NCBI RefSeq assembly: GCF_000743575.1 | Contig: NZ_JQGC01000017.1 | Span: 62,001 to 126,000, forward strand | DNA: 64,000 bases | Direction: 5' to 3' | Origin: Devosia riboflavina | GTDB lineage: Bacteria; Pseudomonadota; Alphaproteobacteria; Rhizobiales; Devosiaceae | Part shown: piece after piece, positions 1-10,798 of the stretch | Layout of the letters: each line of letters opens with the position of its first letter | Numbering within the stretch: position 1 is the stretch's first letter | The notes under the pieces: generated by a model | The model's database searches: none | What the model saw: the letters and a program-made list of their open reading frames with translations, nothing else | Told to the model about the DNA's origin: nothing | Made by a program: the position numbers and the translations under genes

Positions 1-1423
1 TGGTTTCTTCCACCAGCGCCGCATTGTGCTGGGTCATCTCGTCCATCTGCCGGACGGCGACGGTGACTTCCTCAAGCGCGGCCGACTGCGAGCGGTTGGC
101 CTGCGCGATCGTATCGATCAGGTCAGAGCTTTCCTGCGCGCCGGCAAGAATGTCGAGCAGCACTTCGGCAGCGCGGGCCACCAATTGCGTACCGCTGCGC
201 ACTTCGGCGGCCGATGTTTCGATCAGGGCTTTCACTTCCGAGGAGGCATTGGCGGCCGATTGCGCGAGACGCCGCACTTCCACGGCGACAACCGCAAAAC
301 CCTTGCCCGCCTCGCCGGCCCGCGCCGCTTCGACCGAAGCATTGAGCGCCAGGAGATTGGTCTGGAACGCGATATCGTCGATCATGCCGATGATATTGGA
401 AATCTTGGCCGACGAGGTTTCGATGGCGCCCATTGCTCCATTGGCGGCCGTGATCGCCTCACCGCCGCTCGTCGCGCTCTCGGCCACACTGCGGGCCTTG
501 TCGCTGGCCGTCGCCGCGCGCTTGGCATTCTCCACCACCGCCGTCGAAAGCTGCTCGATCGCAGCCGTGGTCTGCTCGATGGTCGCGGCCTGGCGGGTCG
601 TACGATCTGCCAGGTCATTGGTGCCCGACAAAATTTCGCTGGTTGCCACCTTCATCTGGCGCGAGGTCTGCTGCAATTGCGCGACAATGGTGCTCAGGCG
701 CTCGGCTACCGCATTGGTGTCGTGCTTGATCTGGTCGAATTCCGGATCGAGATCTGCGGTCACGCGCGTCGTCAGGTCGCCGCGCGCCACGTCCTGGAGC
801 ACCGCGCCGGCCGCCGAGACGGCCGCCTGGATCTTGGCCTTGGCCGCGTCGTCGGCCTTCCTGGTATCGTCATTGAGCTTTTCGAAATAGGCGGAAACGC
901 CGATATCGATATCGAGCATGATGGCCTTGAGCACCGAGACCAGCGAACTGGTCAGCACCTCGACATCCTTCATGACGTCCTTGGGATCGCGCGGCACCGA
1001 GCGCCCGAAAGCGCCCTTGGTCGGGGCCAGGGCCGTGGTCATGTAATCGGTGATAATCCCGGTCACCAGCGTTTCGACGATGAGGCTATAGCCCCCGATA
1101 TGCCAGCGCGGCTCAAGCCCGATCTGGGCGTGGCGCAGGCCGACGCGGGTGCTTGCTTCGAAATAATTGGCATCGAGTTGGCCCGAAGCAATGGCGCTCC
1201 AATGGCCGACCTGCTTGCCCTGGGCACGGGCCATCTGCGGCTTGCCATCGAAGAAGCGCGAAACGGCCGGAACCTTGGCGATATGGCCATAAAAGCGTTC
1301 AAGCGCCGGCACGAGATGGGCTTCGATCAGGGGGCGGATGCGCGGCAGGCGGGCCCGGGCCTCTTCATCGAGTTGAACGAAATCCAGCCGCGACTGCAGC
1401 AGCTCGTGAGAAGATTTAGACAT
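1..1423 (-). CDS. Globin-coupled methyl-accepting chemotaxis protein (partial, 3' end cut by window edge)
   Basis: Soluble chemoreceptor expected to sense oxygen or another haem ligand and control CheA. Reading back from the ATG at 1421-1423 gives about 474 codons that continue off the left edge. Residues 10-170 look like a protoglobin (HemAT-type) domain with a probable proximal histidine, H98, in RHAQIGLEPRWHIGGY. A HAMP-like linker follows (GDLTTRV, about 220-245), then an MCP signalling domain with the conserved hairpin tip ([30 protein letters not shown]). No transmembrane segment is visible, as usual for globin-coupled sensors. The missing end would show whether it carries the C-terminal pentapeptide seen on the neighbouring membrane receptors. 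It is the last receptor of the tandem array. The family call is firm; the ligand is inferred. Confidence 0.9.
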   Translation of the reverse strand, partial: MSKSSHELLQSRLDFVQLDEEARARLPRIRPLIEAHLVPALERFYGHIAKVPAVSRFFDGKPQMARAQGKQVGHWSAIASGQLDANYFEASTRVGLRHAQIGLEPRWHIGGYSLIVETLVTGIITDYMTTALAPTKGAFGRSVPRDPKDVMKDVEVLTSSLVSVLKAIMLDIDIGVSAYFEKLNDDTRKADDAAKAKIQAAVSAAGAVLQDVARGDLTTRVTADLDPEFDQIKHDTNAVAERLSTIVAQLQQTSRQMKVATSEILSGTNDLADRTTRQAATIEQTTAAIEQLSTAVVENAKRAATASDKARSVAESATSGGEAITAANGAMGAIETSSAKISNIIGMIDDIAFQTNLLALNASVEAARAGEAGKGFAVVAVEVRRLAQSAANASSEVKALIETSAAEVRSGTQLVARAAEVLLDILAGAQESSDLIDTIAQANRSQSAALEEVTVAVRQMDEMTQHNAALVEET

Positions 1424-1573
1424 GACCGGCCTTTAGACTAGCAAAAGAGTGCTTAGTTTTAACCGCGGGCAAGTTCCCAATCTTGATCACGATCAACTCG
1501 ACAAACTTATGGTGGTCTTGGTAAATTTCCGGTTTATCGGTCCAGGAACTGCCTACATAAAGGGCAGTCCGGG

Positions 1574-3274
1574 CTAGGCCGCCGAGCGCTCCTGCCGCGC
1601 GCTCCTTTGCTCCTGGCGGAAGACGTCGACAATGCCGTCGAGCTTGGCGGCCTGGGCCTCGGTCTGCTCGATGGCGGCATTGGTTTGCTCCACCAGCGCC
1701 GCATTGTGCTGGGTCATCTCGTCCATTTGCCGAACGGCCGTCGCGACCTCGTTGAGCGCCCCCGATTGTTCGCGGCTGGCCCTGGCCATATCCCCGATCA
1801 GCCCAAAACTGTCCTCGGCCCCGCGCAGGATATCGTCGAGTTTTCGCGCCGCCTGCTCGACGAGCTGGGCGCCGGTCCGCACTTCGCCGGCGCTGGTTTC
1901 AATGAGTGCCTTGACGTCGGCCGAGGCCTGTGCCGCCGATTGGGCAAGGCGGCGCACTTCCACGGCCACCACGGCAAAGCCCTTGCCCGCATCGCCCGCC
2001 CGAGCCGCCTCGACAGAGGCATTGAGGGCCAGGAGATTGGTCTGGAAGGCGATATCGTCGATCAGCCCGATAATGTTGGAAATCTTGCCCGAGGAAGCCT
2101 CGATGGCCGCCATGGCCTCGGTCGCTTCCCCCATCACCGCGCCGCCCTTGGTCGCGTCTTCGGCAAGATTCTTTGCCTTTTCGCTGGCCGCCGCCGCGCG
2201 CTTGGCATTTTCCGAAACGGTCCCGGCCAGTTGTTCGACCGCGGCCGAAGTTTCCTCGATCGTCGCCGCCTGCCGTGTCGTGCGCTGCGAGAGATCATTG
2301 GCGCCGGCCAGGATTTCGGCAGTCGCGGTTTTCAGCGAGCCCGATGTGGTGCGCAAACCGCCGACAATGGTTTCGAGCTGGCTCAGCGATTGGTTGAATG
2401 CCTGCCGGAGTTGCTCATATTGGCCGATAAAGCTGGTATCGATCCGTCCGCCGAGATCGCCATGAGACATGCGCGCCAGGCTCTGGGTCAAAAGCGCGAT
2501 AATGCCTTCGGCCCGCTTGCGTTCGGAAATGTCGGTGGCGAACTTGACCACCTTCACCACCTTGCCGGCGGCGTCGAAGATCGGGTTGTAGCTGGCCTGG
2601 ATCCAGACTTCCCGCCCCCCCTTGCCGAAGCGCTGGAACTCGGCCGAGATATATTCGCCTGCTCCAAGCCTTTGCCAGAAAGACCTGTAGTCGGCGCTGG
2701 CGGCAAAGTCCTTGTCGCAGAACATCGAGTGGTGCCGCCCGACGATTTCTTCGAGGCGATAGCCAAGGGTCGCGAGGAAATTCTGGTTGGCCTCGATAAC
2801 CGTGCCATCGAGCTTGAAAGCGATGACGGCCTGGACGCGGGAGATCGCTGCCACCTGCGCCGCATGGTCGGCGGCAACGCCCACCTGCTCGGTAATGTCG
2901 GTGGCGAACTTGATGACTTTTATCGGCTTGCCGGACTTGTCCATGACCGGATTGTAGCTGGCCTGGATCCAGATTTCCCGCCCGCCCTTGGCGAGCCGCC
3001 GATAGGCACCCGACTGAAACGAACCGCGCCGCAGCTCGGCCCAGAAATTCCTGTATTCTTCGCTCCCCGCAAAAGCGGGATCGCAGAACATCGAATGATG
3101 CTTGCCGGCGATCTCCTCAAGGCGATAGCCCGTCGCGCCAAGGAAATTCTCATTGGCTGTGATGATCTTGCCTTCGAGGGTGAATTCGATGACTGCTTGG
3201 CTGCGCGAAATAGCCGCGCACTTGGCCTCAAGATCTCGTGTTGAGGCACTCTGTCCAAAGCCCAGAGCTCGCAT
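1574..3274 (-). CDS. Soluble double-PAS methyl-accepting chemotaxis protein (BdlA-like)
   Basis: Cytoplasmic chemoreceptor of 566 residues without transmembrane helices. Two near-duplicate PAS/PAC units lie at about residues 10-125 and 133-245. Each carries the signature HHSMFCD, then [13 protein letters not shown] or [13 protein letters not shown], then a KFATDI exit. This PAS type occurs in BdlA and Aer-like sensors that respond to redox or oxygen. A HAMP-like linker and an MCP signalling domain follow ([25 protein letters not shown]). The C-terminus (QERSAA) lacks the DWxEF pentapeptide of the membrane receptors. An in-frame start 16 codons upstream exists, but the ATG at 3272-3274 has a better ribosome-binding site (GGAG plus AAAAGG) and begins just before PAS1. 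The ligand is unknown. Confidence 0.88.
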   Translation of the reverse strand: MRALGFGQSASTRDLEAKCAAISRSQAVIEFTLEGKIITANENFLGATGYRLEEIAGKHHSMFCDPAFAGSEEYRNFWAELRRGSFQSGAYRRLAKGGREIWIQASYNPVMDKSGKPIKVIKFATDITEQVGVAADHAAQVAAISRVQAVIAFKLDGTVIEANQNFLATLGYRLEEIVGRHHSMFCDKDFAASADYRSFWQRLGAGEYISAEFQRFGKGGREVWIQASYNPIFDAAGKVVKVVKFATDISERKRAEGIIALLTQSLARMSHGDLGGRIDTSFIGQYEQLRQAFNQSLSQLETIVGGLRTTSGSLKTATAEILAGANDLSQRTTRQAATIEETSAAVEQLAGTVSENAKRAAAASEKAKNLAEDATKGGAVMGEATEAMAAIEASSGKISNIIGLIDDIAFQTNLLALNASVEAARAGDAGKGFAVVAVEVRRLAQSAAQASADVKALIETSAGEVRTGAQLVEQAARKLDDILRGAEDSFGLIGDMARASREQSGALNEVATAVRQMDEMTQHNAALVEQTNAAIEQTEAQAAKLDGIVDVFRQEQRSARQERSAA

Positions 3275-3639
3275 GATTTTGGCCTTTTCTCCGGGGCAAC
3301 AGCCGCCTATCGCCCTCTCCATGAGGCTGCTCCCAGAGGGTTAACAAAACCCTGCTCAGCAAATAGAATGTTTTTCGTATTTCGGCAGGCAATATGTAAA
3401 AAGACATATCCGGAATTAATATGACAATTTCGATCAATACTTGCCGCAACAGTGCTTTCAGCAAAACTGCGTATTCACGACTGCATCGACCATTAGCAAG
3501 TCGGGAGCGATGCTGAACGCGTCCTCTATTAAGGTACAGTCCCAGAAAATGAGAAGGGGCGCCATTTCGGTGCCCCTTTGCTTTGAAAATTCTACGGATA
3601 GAAGCTTCAGCTTGGTGCTGCTATTGCGTGAGGTTCTGC
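3275..3639. other. Intergenic region between two receptor genes
   Basis: 365 bases without a supported gene. The half near 3640 holds the terminator of the upstream receptor (3554-3578). The half near 3275, relatively AT-rich with several TATAAT-like stretches, must contain the promoter of the double-PAS receptor, but no convincing -35/-10 pair could be assigned by eye. Confidence 0.5.
3554..3578 (-). terminator. Rho-independent terminator of the dCache receptor gene
   Basis: A 10-base-pair stem (AAGGGGCGCC / GGTGCCCCTT, one G-T pair) with a 5-base loop lies about 60 bases past the stop of the receptor gene. Read on the minus strand it is followed by CTCATTTTC. Confidence 0.75.
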
Positions 3640-6048
3640 TCAGAACTCATCCCAATCTGCCGAGATGGCAGCATTGCCCTGGCTGAGATAGGCGCTGGCG
3701 GCCTTCTGGGTGCTCGCGGGCCGCGGAGCGGGACGGGCAGGTTTTGACACTACCGGCTGCGGCGCAGCAGAGCGATCGTCTGTGTGGAACACCGCCACGA
3801 TCCGGTCGAGTTCGCTGGCCTGGGCTTCGGTCTGCTCGATGGCGGCATTGGTTTGTTCCACCAGCGCCGCATTGTGCTGGGTCATCTCGTCCATCTGCCG
3901 CACGGCGACGGTGACTTCCTCGATTGCTGCAGCCTGTTCGCGACTGTCGCGCGCCATGCCTTCCATCAGCGCCGAATTGGAGCGCGCCGCCTCGAGCATG
4001 GCGGCGAGCTTTGCCGCCGCTTCTGCCACGAGCTTGGTGCCCGCACCCACTTCACCCGAAGAGGCTTCGATCAGCGCCTTGACGTCCGAGGATGCCTGCG
4101 CCGCCGATTGGGCGAGGCGCCGCACTTCCACGGCCACCACGGCAAAGCCCTTGCCGGCATCGCCCGCCCGCGCTGCTTCCACCGAAGCGTTGAGGGCAAG
4201 GAGGTTGGTCTGGAAGGCGATATCGTCGATCAGCCCGATAATGTTGGAAATCTTGCCCGACGAGGTGGAAATCTGCTCCATCGCCTTGGTGGCGCGGGTC
4301 ATCACTTCCCCGCCCTCTTCGGCCGTACGGCTCACCAATTGCGCATCGGCATTGGCATCGCGCGCCCGGTCGGCATTCTGCAAGACGGTATGGGCGAGCT
4401 GCTCCATCGCCGCCGAGGTCTCTTCGATTGTCGCCGCCTGCTTGGTGGTGCGTTCGCTGAGATCATTGGCGCCGGAAAGAATTTCCCCGGTTGCCGTCTT
4501 GATCGAGCGCGAGGTCTGCTTGAGCTGGCCGACCACATCGCTCAGCGTCTCGGCCACGGCATTGGCGTCGTTCTTCAACTTGGCGAAGGCGCCGCTGAAA
4601 TTGCCCTGCATGCGGACGGTGAGGTCGGTCTGGGCCAGCGCGCCGAGCACGATGCCGGTTTCCGACACGCCGCTATCGACCGTCTCGACCAGCGAATTGA
4701 CGCTGCGTGCGAGGCTATTGAGTTCGGCATCGGGGAATTCGGCATGCACGCGCTTGGTGAAATCACCGGCAATGGCGGCATCCACCACTTCGCCAAAGGC
4801 GGCCTGCAGGTCGGTCATCATGGCACGACGCTGCTGCTCGTCCGCCACGATGCGCGCGGCTTCCGCCTCGGTCATCTGGCTGATCTTGAGCCCGTTTTCG
4901 CGGAACACTTCCACGGCCCGCGCCATATTGCCGATTTCGTCCTTGCCCTGCTGATAGGGCACGTCGAGGTCGTACTTGCCCTGCGCCAGTTCGCGCATGA
5001 TGGCCGTCATCTTCTGGATCGGGCCCGAAATGAAGCCAGCGCCGAACCAGACCAGACCGAGCGCAACCAGCGCCAGGATCGCCGCGGCGCCGATAGCCAG
5101 ATTGCGGGTATTGTCCACGCCGGCATAGATCGTTCCCAGCGGCACCTGCATGATCATGGTCCACTGCTCGGGCACGCCCGGGAACTGCATCTGCGTGGTC
5201 ACGGCAAACTGTTGTACCCCTGCGGCATCCACATAGGCCATGCCCTGTTCCATGCGCGCCGTATCCTTGAGCGCCGCGGCAACGTCGGGGGCAACAGGTG
5301 TGCCGGCCAGGGTCGGATCGGGATTGACGATCCAGAGGCCATTATTGCTGATGAGCTGGACGGTGCCGACGTCAAAGGGCTTGAGCTGACCGATCACGCC
5401 GGCAATGGTGTCGAGCGTCAGGTCCGAGGTCAGGATGCCGATCGGCTTGTCGTCCTTGCGGACAACGACGCTGACGGTCGTCATCAGCACGGTCTTGCCA
5501 CCCACCGTATAGCTATAGGGCGGCACCAGGGTGTTGCGGTTTTCCTTGATGGGCAGGTCATACCAGTCGCCGGTGCCGGCTTCGGGCGACATGTCGAGCT
5601 GCTCGACGATCAACTCGCCATTGGGCCGGGCAAAATAGGGCACGAAACGGCCGGTCGCGTCCGAATAGGCATGGCCGATGAATTCGGCGTCGCGTCCATC
5701 GGGCTGGTTCGGTTCGAAGGCCAGCGTCATGCCCATCAGTGTTGGCCGCGCTTCGATGGCCTGGGTGACGATGCGCCCAAGCTGGTCGCGATCGATCACC
5801 TCGCTTTGCATGGCGCCTTCGATGGCCGCACCCACGCCCTGGGTCATGTTGACGATGCCGCCGAGCTGGCCCGAGGCCATCTGCGAATAGGAGGCAACAA
5901 GCGCCCTGGCGCGCTCCTGCGCTTCAGTGCCCGCCGTCTGGTACATCAGGGCGATGCCGCCGGCGATGAGCCCGGCCATGCTGACCGCGAACAGAACCCC
6001 GGCGCCCGTTACCAGCTTGGCGCGAATGGAAAGATCGGAAAACTTCAT
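3640..6048 (-). CDS. Membrane chemoreceptor with a double-Cache periplasmic sensor
   Basis: An 802-residue MCP. Layout: a TM helix at about 10-35; a periplasmic sensor at about 36-330 that looks like dCache_1 ([10 protein letters not shown] followed by [16 protein letters not shown] and [10 protein letters not shown], with a second lobe after that); a second TM helix at about 335-360; HAMP; a second HAMP-like segment ([17 protein letters not shown]); and the MCP signalling domain. It ends in ADWDEF, a candidate CheR/CheB-tethering pentapeptide (DWDEF). The WY, Y and D positions resemble amino-acid-binding dCache domains, but the expected arginine before WY is not obvious, so no ligand is assigned. 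The long open frame begins 44 codons earlier; the ATG at 6046-6048 was chosen because GGAGG precedes it and the first TM helix starts right after. Confidence 0.9.
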   Translation of the reverse strand: MKFSDLSIRAKLVTGAGVLFAVSMAGLIAGGIALMYQTAGTEAQERARALVASYSQMASGQLGGIVNMTQGVGAAIEGAMQSEVIDRDQLGRIVTQAIEARPTLMGMTLAFEPNQPDGRDAEFIGHAYSDATGRFVPYFARPNGELIVEQLDMSPEAGTGDWYDLPIKENRNTLVPPYSYTVGGKTVLMTTVSVVVRKDDKPIGILTSDLTLDTIAGVIGQLKPFDVGTVQLISNNGLWIVNPDPTLAGTPVAPDVAAALKDTARMEQGMAYVDAAGVQQFAVTTQMQFPGVPEQWTMIMQVPLGTIYAGVDNTRNLAIGAAAILALVALGLVWFGAGFISGPIQKMTAIMRELAQGKYDLDVPYQQGKDEIGNMARAVEVFRENGLKISQMTEAEAARIVADEQQRRAMMTDLQAAFGEVVDAAIAGDFTKRVHAEFPDAELNSLARSVNSLVETVDSGVSETGIVLGALAQTDLTVRMQGNFSGAFAKLKNDANAVAETLSDVVGQLKQTSRSIKTATGEILSGANDLSERTTKQAATIEETSAAMEQLAHTVLQNADRARDANADAQLVSRTAEEGGEVMTRATKAMEQISTSSGKISNIIGLIDDIAFQTNLLALNASVEAARAGDAGKGFAVVAVEVRRLAQSAAQASSDVKALIEASSGEVGAGTKLVAEAAAKLAAMLEAARSNSALMEGMARDSREQAAAIEEVTVAVRQMDEMTQHNAALVEQTNAAIEQTEAQASELDRIVAVFHTDDRSAAPQPVVSKPARPAPRPASTQKAASAYLSQGNAAISADWDEF

Positions 6049-6249
6049 TTCAACGCAATTGCCTCCACACCCTTCTGGGCGGAATTCCCTCGCACAGCCA
6101 TTGCCGTCCCCCGGCTGAGCCAAGAGAAAGCACCAGTGAAGGGCCGTCTGGTGGCCGCCGAAGCGGACCATGATTTGCAATGTCTGCGTCCGACGCTAGC
6201 AATGCACGATTTGGGTTAAGTGCCGGTAAAGCATAGCGGCAAACGAAGA

Positions 6250-6267
6250 CGGCGCCCGAGGGCGCCG
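6250..6267 (-). terminator. Rho-independent terminator
   Basis: A GC-rich 7-base-pair hairpin (CGGCGCC / GGCGCCG) lies about 30 bases after the stop of the next receptor gene. On the minus strand GTCTTCGTTT follows. It separates two receptor genes. Confidence 0.65.
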
Positions 6268-6297
6268 CCATGCATGCTTGGGTCTCAGAGAGGAAAA

Positions 6298-8334
6298 TCA
6301 GAACTCGTCCCAATCGGCCGCCAGCGCGGCATTGCCCCTCGATTTGAGAACGGGCGCTGCTGTACGCGCGGGAGAAGCAGGCTCGGCGCGGCTCTCGTCC
6401 ACGGTAAAGATGTCGACGACCCGGTCGAGTTCGGCCGCCTGGCTTTCGGTCTGCTCGATAGCGGCATTGGTTTGTTCCACCAGCGCCGCATTGTGCTGGG
6501 TCATCTCGTCCATTACCCGCACCGAAGAGCCGACTTCGTCGATGGCCTGGGCCTGCTCCCGGCTCGCCTTGGCAATGGTCTGCATCACCTCGGCATTGCG
6601 CGCTACCGCATCGAGCATGCCTTCGAGCTTCTTGGCCGCGGTCGACACGAGGCGCGAGCCGCCGCTGACTTCCATGGCGCTCTTTTCGATCAGGTCCTTG
6701 ACCTCGGACGAGGCCTGCGCCGCCGATTGCGCGAGGCGCCGCACTTCCACCGCGACCACGGCAAAGCCCTTGCCCGCTTCCCCCGCCCGCGCGGCTTCCA
6801 CCGAAGCATTGAGCGCCAGCAGATTGGTCTGGAAGGCGATGTCGTCGATCATGCCGATGATGTTGGAGATTTTTGCCGAAGACTGGGTGATCCGTTCCAT
6901 GGCTTCATTGGCCTCGCCCATCACCGCCCCGGTTGCCTCGGCCTCACGCGACACGCTTTCGGCATCGGCTCCAGCCTTGCCGGCCAGTTCCGCATTGCTG
7001 GCAACGGTTGAAGCCAACTGCTCCATGGCGGCCGAGGTTTCTTCGATCGTCGCCGCCTGCTTGGTGGTGCGTTCGCTGAGATCATTGGCGCCGGAGAGAA
7101 TTTCCCCCGTGGCGGTCTTCAATGCTCGCGAGGTGACGCGCAATTGGCCGATGACATCGCAAAGCTTGTCGGCAACGCCATTGGTATCGCCGCTGAGCTT
7201 TGCGAAAGCCCCCTGGTAATTCCCCGCCATGCGATGCGTCAGGTCTGCCTCGGCGAGCCGCGACAGCACTTCCCCGGTTTCGCTGAGGCCGCGATCGACG
7301 GTTTCCACCAGCCGATTGACGCTGCCGGCAAGGCTGTTGAGTTCGGGATCGGCGAACTGGGCGTGAACCCGCTTGGAAAAGTCCCCGGCAATGGCGGCAT
7401 CGACCACTTCGCCAAAGGCTGCTTGCAGGGCAACCATCATATCGGTGCGCTCGACGCGCCGCCGCTGCGAGGCGAGCCGCTCTTCCTCGGTCATCTCGGT
7501 CATCTTGAGGCCATTGACCCTGAAAACCTCGACCGACTTGGCCATGGCGCCAACTTCATTGTTGCGCGCCACATAGGGCACGACGGCGTCGTAGTCGCCG
7601 CCCGAAATGGTCTCCATGACCTTGGCCAGCCGCGGCACCGGGGCCAGCAGCAGCCGCGCCACGAAAAATCCGGCGACGCCGAGCACGACCAGCACGCCGC
7701 TGCCAACCGCCAGGAGCAATTGCAGCAATTGCTGGATCGTGCCGTCGACCCGGGCCCGGTCGACCCCGACATAGAGTATGCCCAGCGTCTTGCCGCCCTG
7801 ATCGACGATCGGCTGATAGGCGGTGTAATAGGGCCGCCCGACGATCATGGCTTCGCCGAAATAGGCCTTGCCGGCCATGACCGAGTCATAGGCCGGGCTG
7901 GTCTTGCCCAGCACGGTGCCCAGAATCCGTTCGCCCTTTTCATCGACGATCGTCGTCGTCATGCGCACGAAATCCTGCTGAGCCTCGTCCCAGCCGAAAA
8001 TCGTCGCGGATTCTCCCGTCAGCCGCACGATCGAGTCGACAATGTCATGATTGAGAAACTGGCGCGGCATGGCCCAGGCGACCATGCCGTCGAGGTCCCC
8101 ATTCTCACCCCACTTGGCCTCGGAGCCCGGCAGGTTGCCCGAAAGGATCGTTGCCGCCGTCTTGAGATTGGCATGCTGTTGTTCGATCGCCTGCGCACGA
8201 AGAGCCGTACCGAGGCTGGAATAAACAGCAAATGTCACGGCGCTGATGGATAGAATAATGGTCACGACGACCAGACAAACGATGGCAGAGGTAACTTTGA
8301 CGTCGGCAACAAAGGCCGAAATTCGGCTGAACAT
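6298..8334 (-). CDS. Membrane chemoreceptor with a Cache_3/Cache_2-type sensor
   Basis: A 678-residue MCP. TM1 is at about 12-35. A periplasmic sensor at about 36-200 has the features of the single-Cache (Cache_3-Cache_2 fusion) family: a [11 protein letters not shown] segment, then [25 protein letters not shown] and [10 protein letters not shown]2 is at about 205-230, followed by HAMP ([13 protein letters not shown]), a second HAMP-like segment ([17 protein letters not shown]) and the MCP signalling domain. The C-terminus is ADWDEF. The ATG at 8332-8334 is preceded by GAGGGGG at good spacing, so the 14 extra in-frame upstream codons are probably not translated. It is paralogous to the receptor at 8495. 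The ligand is unknown; family members often bind small organic acids. Confidence 0.9.
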   Translation of the reverse strand: MFSRISAFVADVKVTSAIVCLVVVTIILSISAVTFAVYSSLGTALRAQAIEQQHANLKTAATILSGNLPGSEAKWGENGDLDGMVAWAMPRQFLNHDIVDSIVRLTGESATIFGWDEAQQDFVRMTTTIVDEKGERILGTVLGKTSPAYDSVMAGKAYFGEAMIVGRPYYTAYQPIVDQGGKTLGILYVGVDRARVDGTIQQLLQLLLAVGSGVLVVLGVAGFFVARLLLAPVPRLAKVMETISGGDYDAVVPYVARNNEVGAMAKSVEVFRVNGLKMTEMTEEERLASQRRRVERTDMMVALQAAFGEVVDAAIAGDFSKRVHAQFADPELNSLAGSVNRLVETVDRGLSETGEVLSRLAEADLTHRMAGNYQGAFAKLSGDTNGVADKLCDVIGQLRVTSRALKTATGEILSGANDLSERTTKQAATIEETSAAMEQLASTVASNAELAGKAGADAESVSREAEATGAVMGEANEAMERITQSSAKISNIIGMIDDIAFQTNLLALNASVEAARAGEAGKGFAVVAVEVRRLAQSAAQASSEVKDLIEKSAMEVSGGSRLVSTAAKKLEGMLDAVARNAEVMQTIAKASREQAQAIDEVGSSVRVMDEMTQHNAALVEQTNAAIEQTESQAAELDRVVDIFTVDESRAEPASPARTAAPVLKSRGNAALAADWDEF

Positions 8335-8436
8335 GAAATACCCCCTCAGGCGCTCGATTAAGACGAGTTTTTGCACTATCGGGGAATGTTAGCATTCGGC
8401 CATTAACCGAATATTATTGCTGATCTTCAGACGAAA

Positions 8437-8465
8437 ATCCCGATCGACACGAGGCCGATCGGGAT
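8437..8465 (-). terminator. Rho-independent terminator
   Basis: A perfect 10-base-pair stem (ATCCCGATCG / CGATCGGGAT) with a 9-base loop, followed on the minus strand by TTTTCG. It lies 30 bases beyond the stop of the receptor gene at 8495. Confidence 0.85.
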
Positions 8466-8494
8466 CAATATTGTTTGCAAACGACTGTTATTAC

Positions 8495-10564
8495 TTAAAA
8501 TTCATCCCAGTCTGCCGCGAGGGCCGCATTGCCGGCGCTCCGTAGAGCAGGCGTCCCGCCGCGTGGCGAAGCCGCGACATGCTTCTTCTCGGACGGGCGA
8601 ACACTTCCAGCGCTACGGTCGTCGAGCCGAAAAATGTCCACGATCCGATCGAGTTCGCTCGCCTGGGCCTCGGTCTGCTCGATGGCGGCATTGGTCTCTT
8701 CCACCAGCGCTGCATTGTGCTGGGTCATTTCGTCCATCTGGCGCACGGCGGTCGAAATCTCCTCGATGGCGCCGGCCTGATCGCGACTATCGCGGGCAAT
8801 GGCTTCGAGCGAGACGGTATTATCGCGGATGGCCCCCAGCACCGAAGCGAGCTTGTTCGCGGCCTCCTCCACGAGCCGCGATCCCGAGGCCACTTCGCCC
8901 GCGCTTTGCTCGATCAGCACCTTCACCTCGGCCGAGGCCTGTGCCGCCGATTGCGCCAGGCGGCGCACTTCCACGGCCACGACCGCAAAACCCTTGCCGG
9001 CATCGCCCGCCCGCGCCGCTTCCACCGAGGCATTGAGGGCCAGAAGATTGGTCTGGAAGGCGATATCGTCGATCATGCCGATGATGTTGGAAATCTTGGC
9101 CGAAGACTGGGTGATCCGCTCCATGGCGACGGTCGCATCCTGCATGGCGAGACCGCCATGCTCCGCCGTCTCCGTCACCTGCGCTGCATTGGCGCTGGCG
9201 TCACGGGCGCGCGCAGCATTGCCCATGACGGTCGATGCCAACTGTTCCATGGCCGCCGAGGTTTCCTCGATGGTCGCCGCCTGCCGGGTCGTGCGCTCCG
9301 AAAGGTCATTGGCGCCGGACAGGATTTCGCCGGTCGCCGCCTTCAGCGCTCCGGAGGTGGAGCGGAACTGGGTGACGATATCGGTCAGCTTCTCGGCCAC
9401 GGCATTGATGTCGGTCTTGAGTTTGGCAAAGGCCCCGCGATGCTCGCCCCGCATGCGCTGGGTCAGGTCGGTATTGGCGAGGGAATTGAGCACGTTACCG
9501 GTCTCGCCAAGCCCGCGATCGACGCTTCCCACCAGCGTATTGACCGAATTGGCAAGGCCGTTGAGTTCGGCATCCGGAAATTGCTCCGGCACGCGCCGCG
9601 AGAAGTCGCCATCGATGGCGGCATCGACCACGTCGCCAAAGGCGCGCTGCAATTCGATCATCATGGCCTGACGCGCTTCGGAATCGCGGATGATGCGCGC
9701 CGCCTCCGCCTCGGTCATCTGCGCAACTTTCAGTCCGCTCTCGCGAAACACTTCCACGGCCCGCGCCATGGCGCCGATCTCGTTGCCGCGCTGCACATAG
9801 GGCACATGGGTTTCGAACCGTCCCTCGGCAATGGCCCCCATGGCCGCCGCAATGCGCGGCAGCGGACGGGTGATGATGAGACTCAGGAGATAGCCGAGAA
9901 TGCCGAGCACCAGCGTCGTCACGACGGCAATGGTCAGCATGAGCACCATCATGCCCTGCACCGACTGCTCGATGGCTTCCAGTGTTTCCCCGACCAGGAT
10001 AGCGCCGGCCACCGCGCCATCTTCGCGCACCACCGGATGATAGGCGGCATAATAGGTCTTGCCGCCGATCGTCTCCTCACCGAGCCACGAGCGGCCTTCC
10101 TTCATGGCCGTCATGACCGCGCCTTGCGGGTCCATGATCCCACCCTTGAGGCTGGTGCCGGCCTCATCCACAAGCGTCGTCGTGTTGATCACCAGATCCT
10201 TGGTGTCCTTGTCGGCAATGTAGATCGCCGTCTCGCCGCCGGTAACGCGCGAGATGCCGTCGACCAGTTCGGTATCGAAGAAGGGCAGCAGCGCCCAGAG
10301 CGTCACCTGGCCCAGCGCCCCGTCGTCGCCCCAATTGACCACAGTTCCGCCGGCCTTGTTGGTCGCCGCGGCGAAGATGGTTGCGGCAGTGCGCAAATTG
10401 GCTTCCTGGCGGTCGCGCCCCTGCTGCATCATCGTGCTGGAGAAGTTGAGGTAGATGCCGATCGCAACCACGCTAATCGAAACGACAATGGCGGCGGTCA
10501 CCAAAGTCGCAATAATAAATCTCAGGCTTAGGCGCCCGAAAAAGGCGGATACAGACCGTGCCAT
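8495..10564 (-). CDS. Membrane chemoreceptor with a Cache_3/Cache_2-type sensor
   Basis: A 689-residue MCP and close paralogue of the receptor at 6298. TM1 at about 15-38; sensor at about 39-210 with [15 protein letters not shown] and [24 protein letters not shown]2 at about 220-245; HAMP; a second HAMP-like segment ([17 protein letters not shown]); and the MCP hairpin with the canonical tip. It ends in ADWDEF. The sensor domain diverges far more from its paralogue than the signalling domain does, the usual pattern of receptor duplication followed by ligand switching. The ATG at 10562-10564 is preceded by GAGGGA with 6-base spacing; an in-frame start 19 codons upstream lacks a good ribosome-binding site. 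Confidence 0.9.
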   Translation of the reverse strand: MARSVSAFFGRLSLRFIIATLVTAAIVVSISVVAIGIYLNFSSTMMQQGRDRQEANLRTAATIFAAATNKAGGTVVNWGDDGALGQVTLWALLPFFDTELVDGISRVTGGETAIYIADKDTKDLVINTTTLVDEAGTSLKGGIMDPQGAVMTAMKEGRSWLGEETIGGKTYYAAYHPVVREDGAVAGAILVGETLEAIEQSVQGMMVLMLTIAVVTTLVLGILGYLLSLIITRPLPRIAAAMGAIAEGRFETHVPYVQRGNEIGAMARAVEVFRESGLKVAQMTEAEAARIIRDSEARQAMMIELQRAFGDVVDAAIDGDFSRRVPEQFPDAELNGLANSVNTLVGSVDRGLGETGNVLNSLANTDLTQRMRGEHRGAFAKLKTDINAVAEKLTDIVTQFRSTSGALKAATGEILSGANDLSERTTRQAATIEETSAAMEQLASTVMGNAARARDASANAAQVTETAEHGGLAMQDATVAMERITQSSAKISNIIGMIDDIAFQTNLLALNASVEAARAGDAGKGFAVVAVEVRRLAQSAAQASAEVKVLIEQSAGEVASGSRLVEEAANKLASVLGAIRDNTVSLEAIARDSRDQAGAIEEISTAVRQMDEMTQHNAALVEETNAAIEQTEAQASELDRIVDIFRLDDRSAGSVRPSEKKHVAASPRGGTPALRSAGNAALAADWDEF

Positions 10565-10737
10565 TCTTGTCCCTCGGATGAGCAGCGTGGCGCGAATCTT
10601 AGAGGCGTCAAATTTAATCAAGTATTACAATGATTTAGATCGTCGTCATTTTCATTTTTTCGCCATGGCGCTGAAAATGCGGCCGATGAAATCGACACCT
10701 GGCACGAGCTTTTTCAGTAGAGGCTCCTCAAACGAAA

Positions 10738-10769
10738 ATAGGGAAGGCTCGTTGCCGAGCCTTCCCTAT
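10738..10769 (-). terminator. Strong Rho-independent terminator
   Basis: A perfect 14-base-pair stem (ATAGGGAAGGCTCG / CGAGCCTTCCCTAT) with a TTGC loop, followed on the minus strand by TTTTCGTTT. It lies 29 bases after the stop of the receptor at 10799. Confidence 0.92.
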
Positions 10770-10798
10770 ATCGAGCGACGTTTCAGGATGCGTTTTAC

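Noticed and set aside
1546..1570. Possible terminator after the double-PAS receptor gene (ACTGCC / GGCAGT)
   Set aside because: Only a six-base stem with a 9-base loop and no T run on the minus strand; too weak to call.
26..6219. Long plus-strand open frames opposite the receptor genes (for example 26-1441, 1607-3244, 3784-6219)
   Set aside because: They are antisense shadows of GC-rich receptor genes: no ribosome-binding sites, His/Arg/Gly-rich nonsense composition, and the minus strand encodes unmistakable MCP domains.
10700..10722. Sigma-54-like promoter (TGGCACGAGCTTTTTC)
   Set aside because: The -12 GC is missing at the required spacing and the orientation faces no gene.
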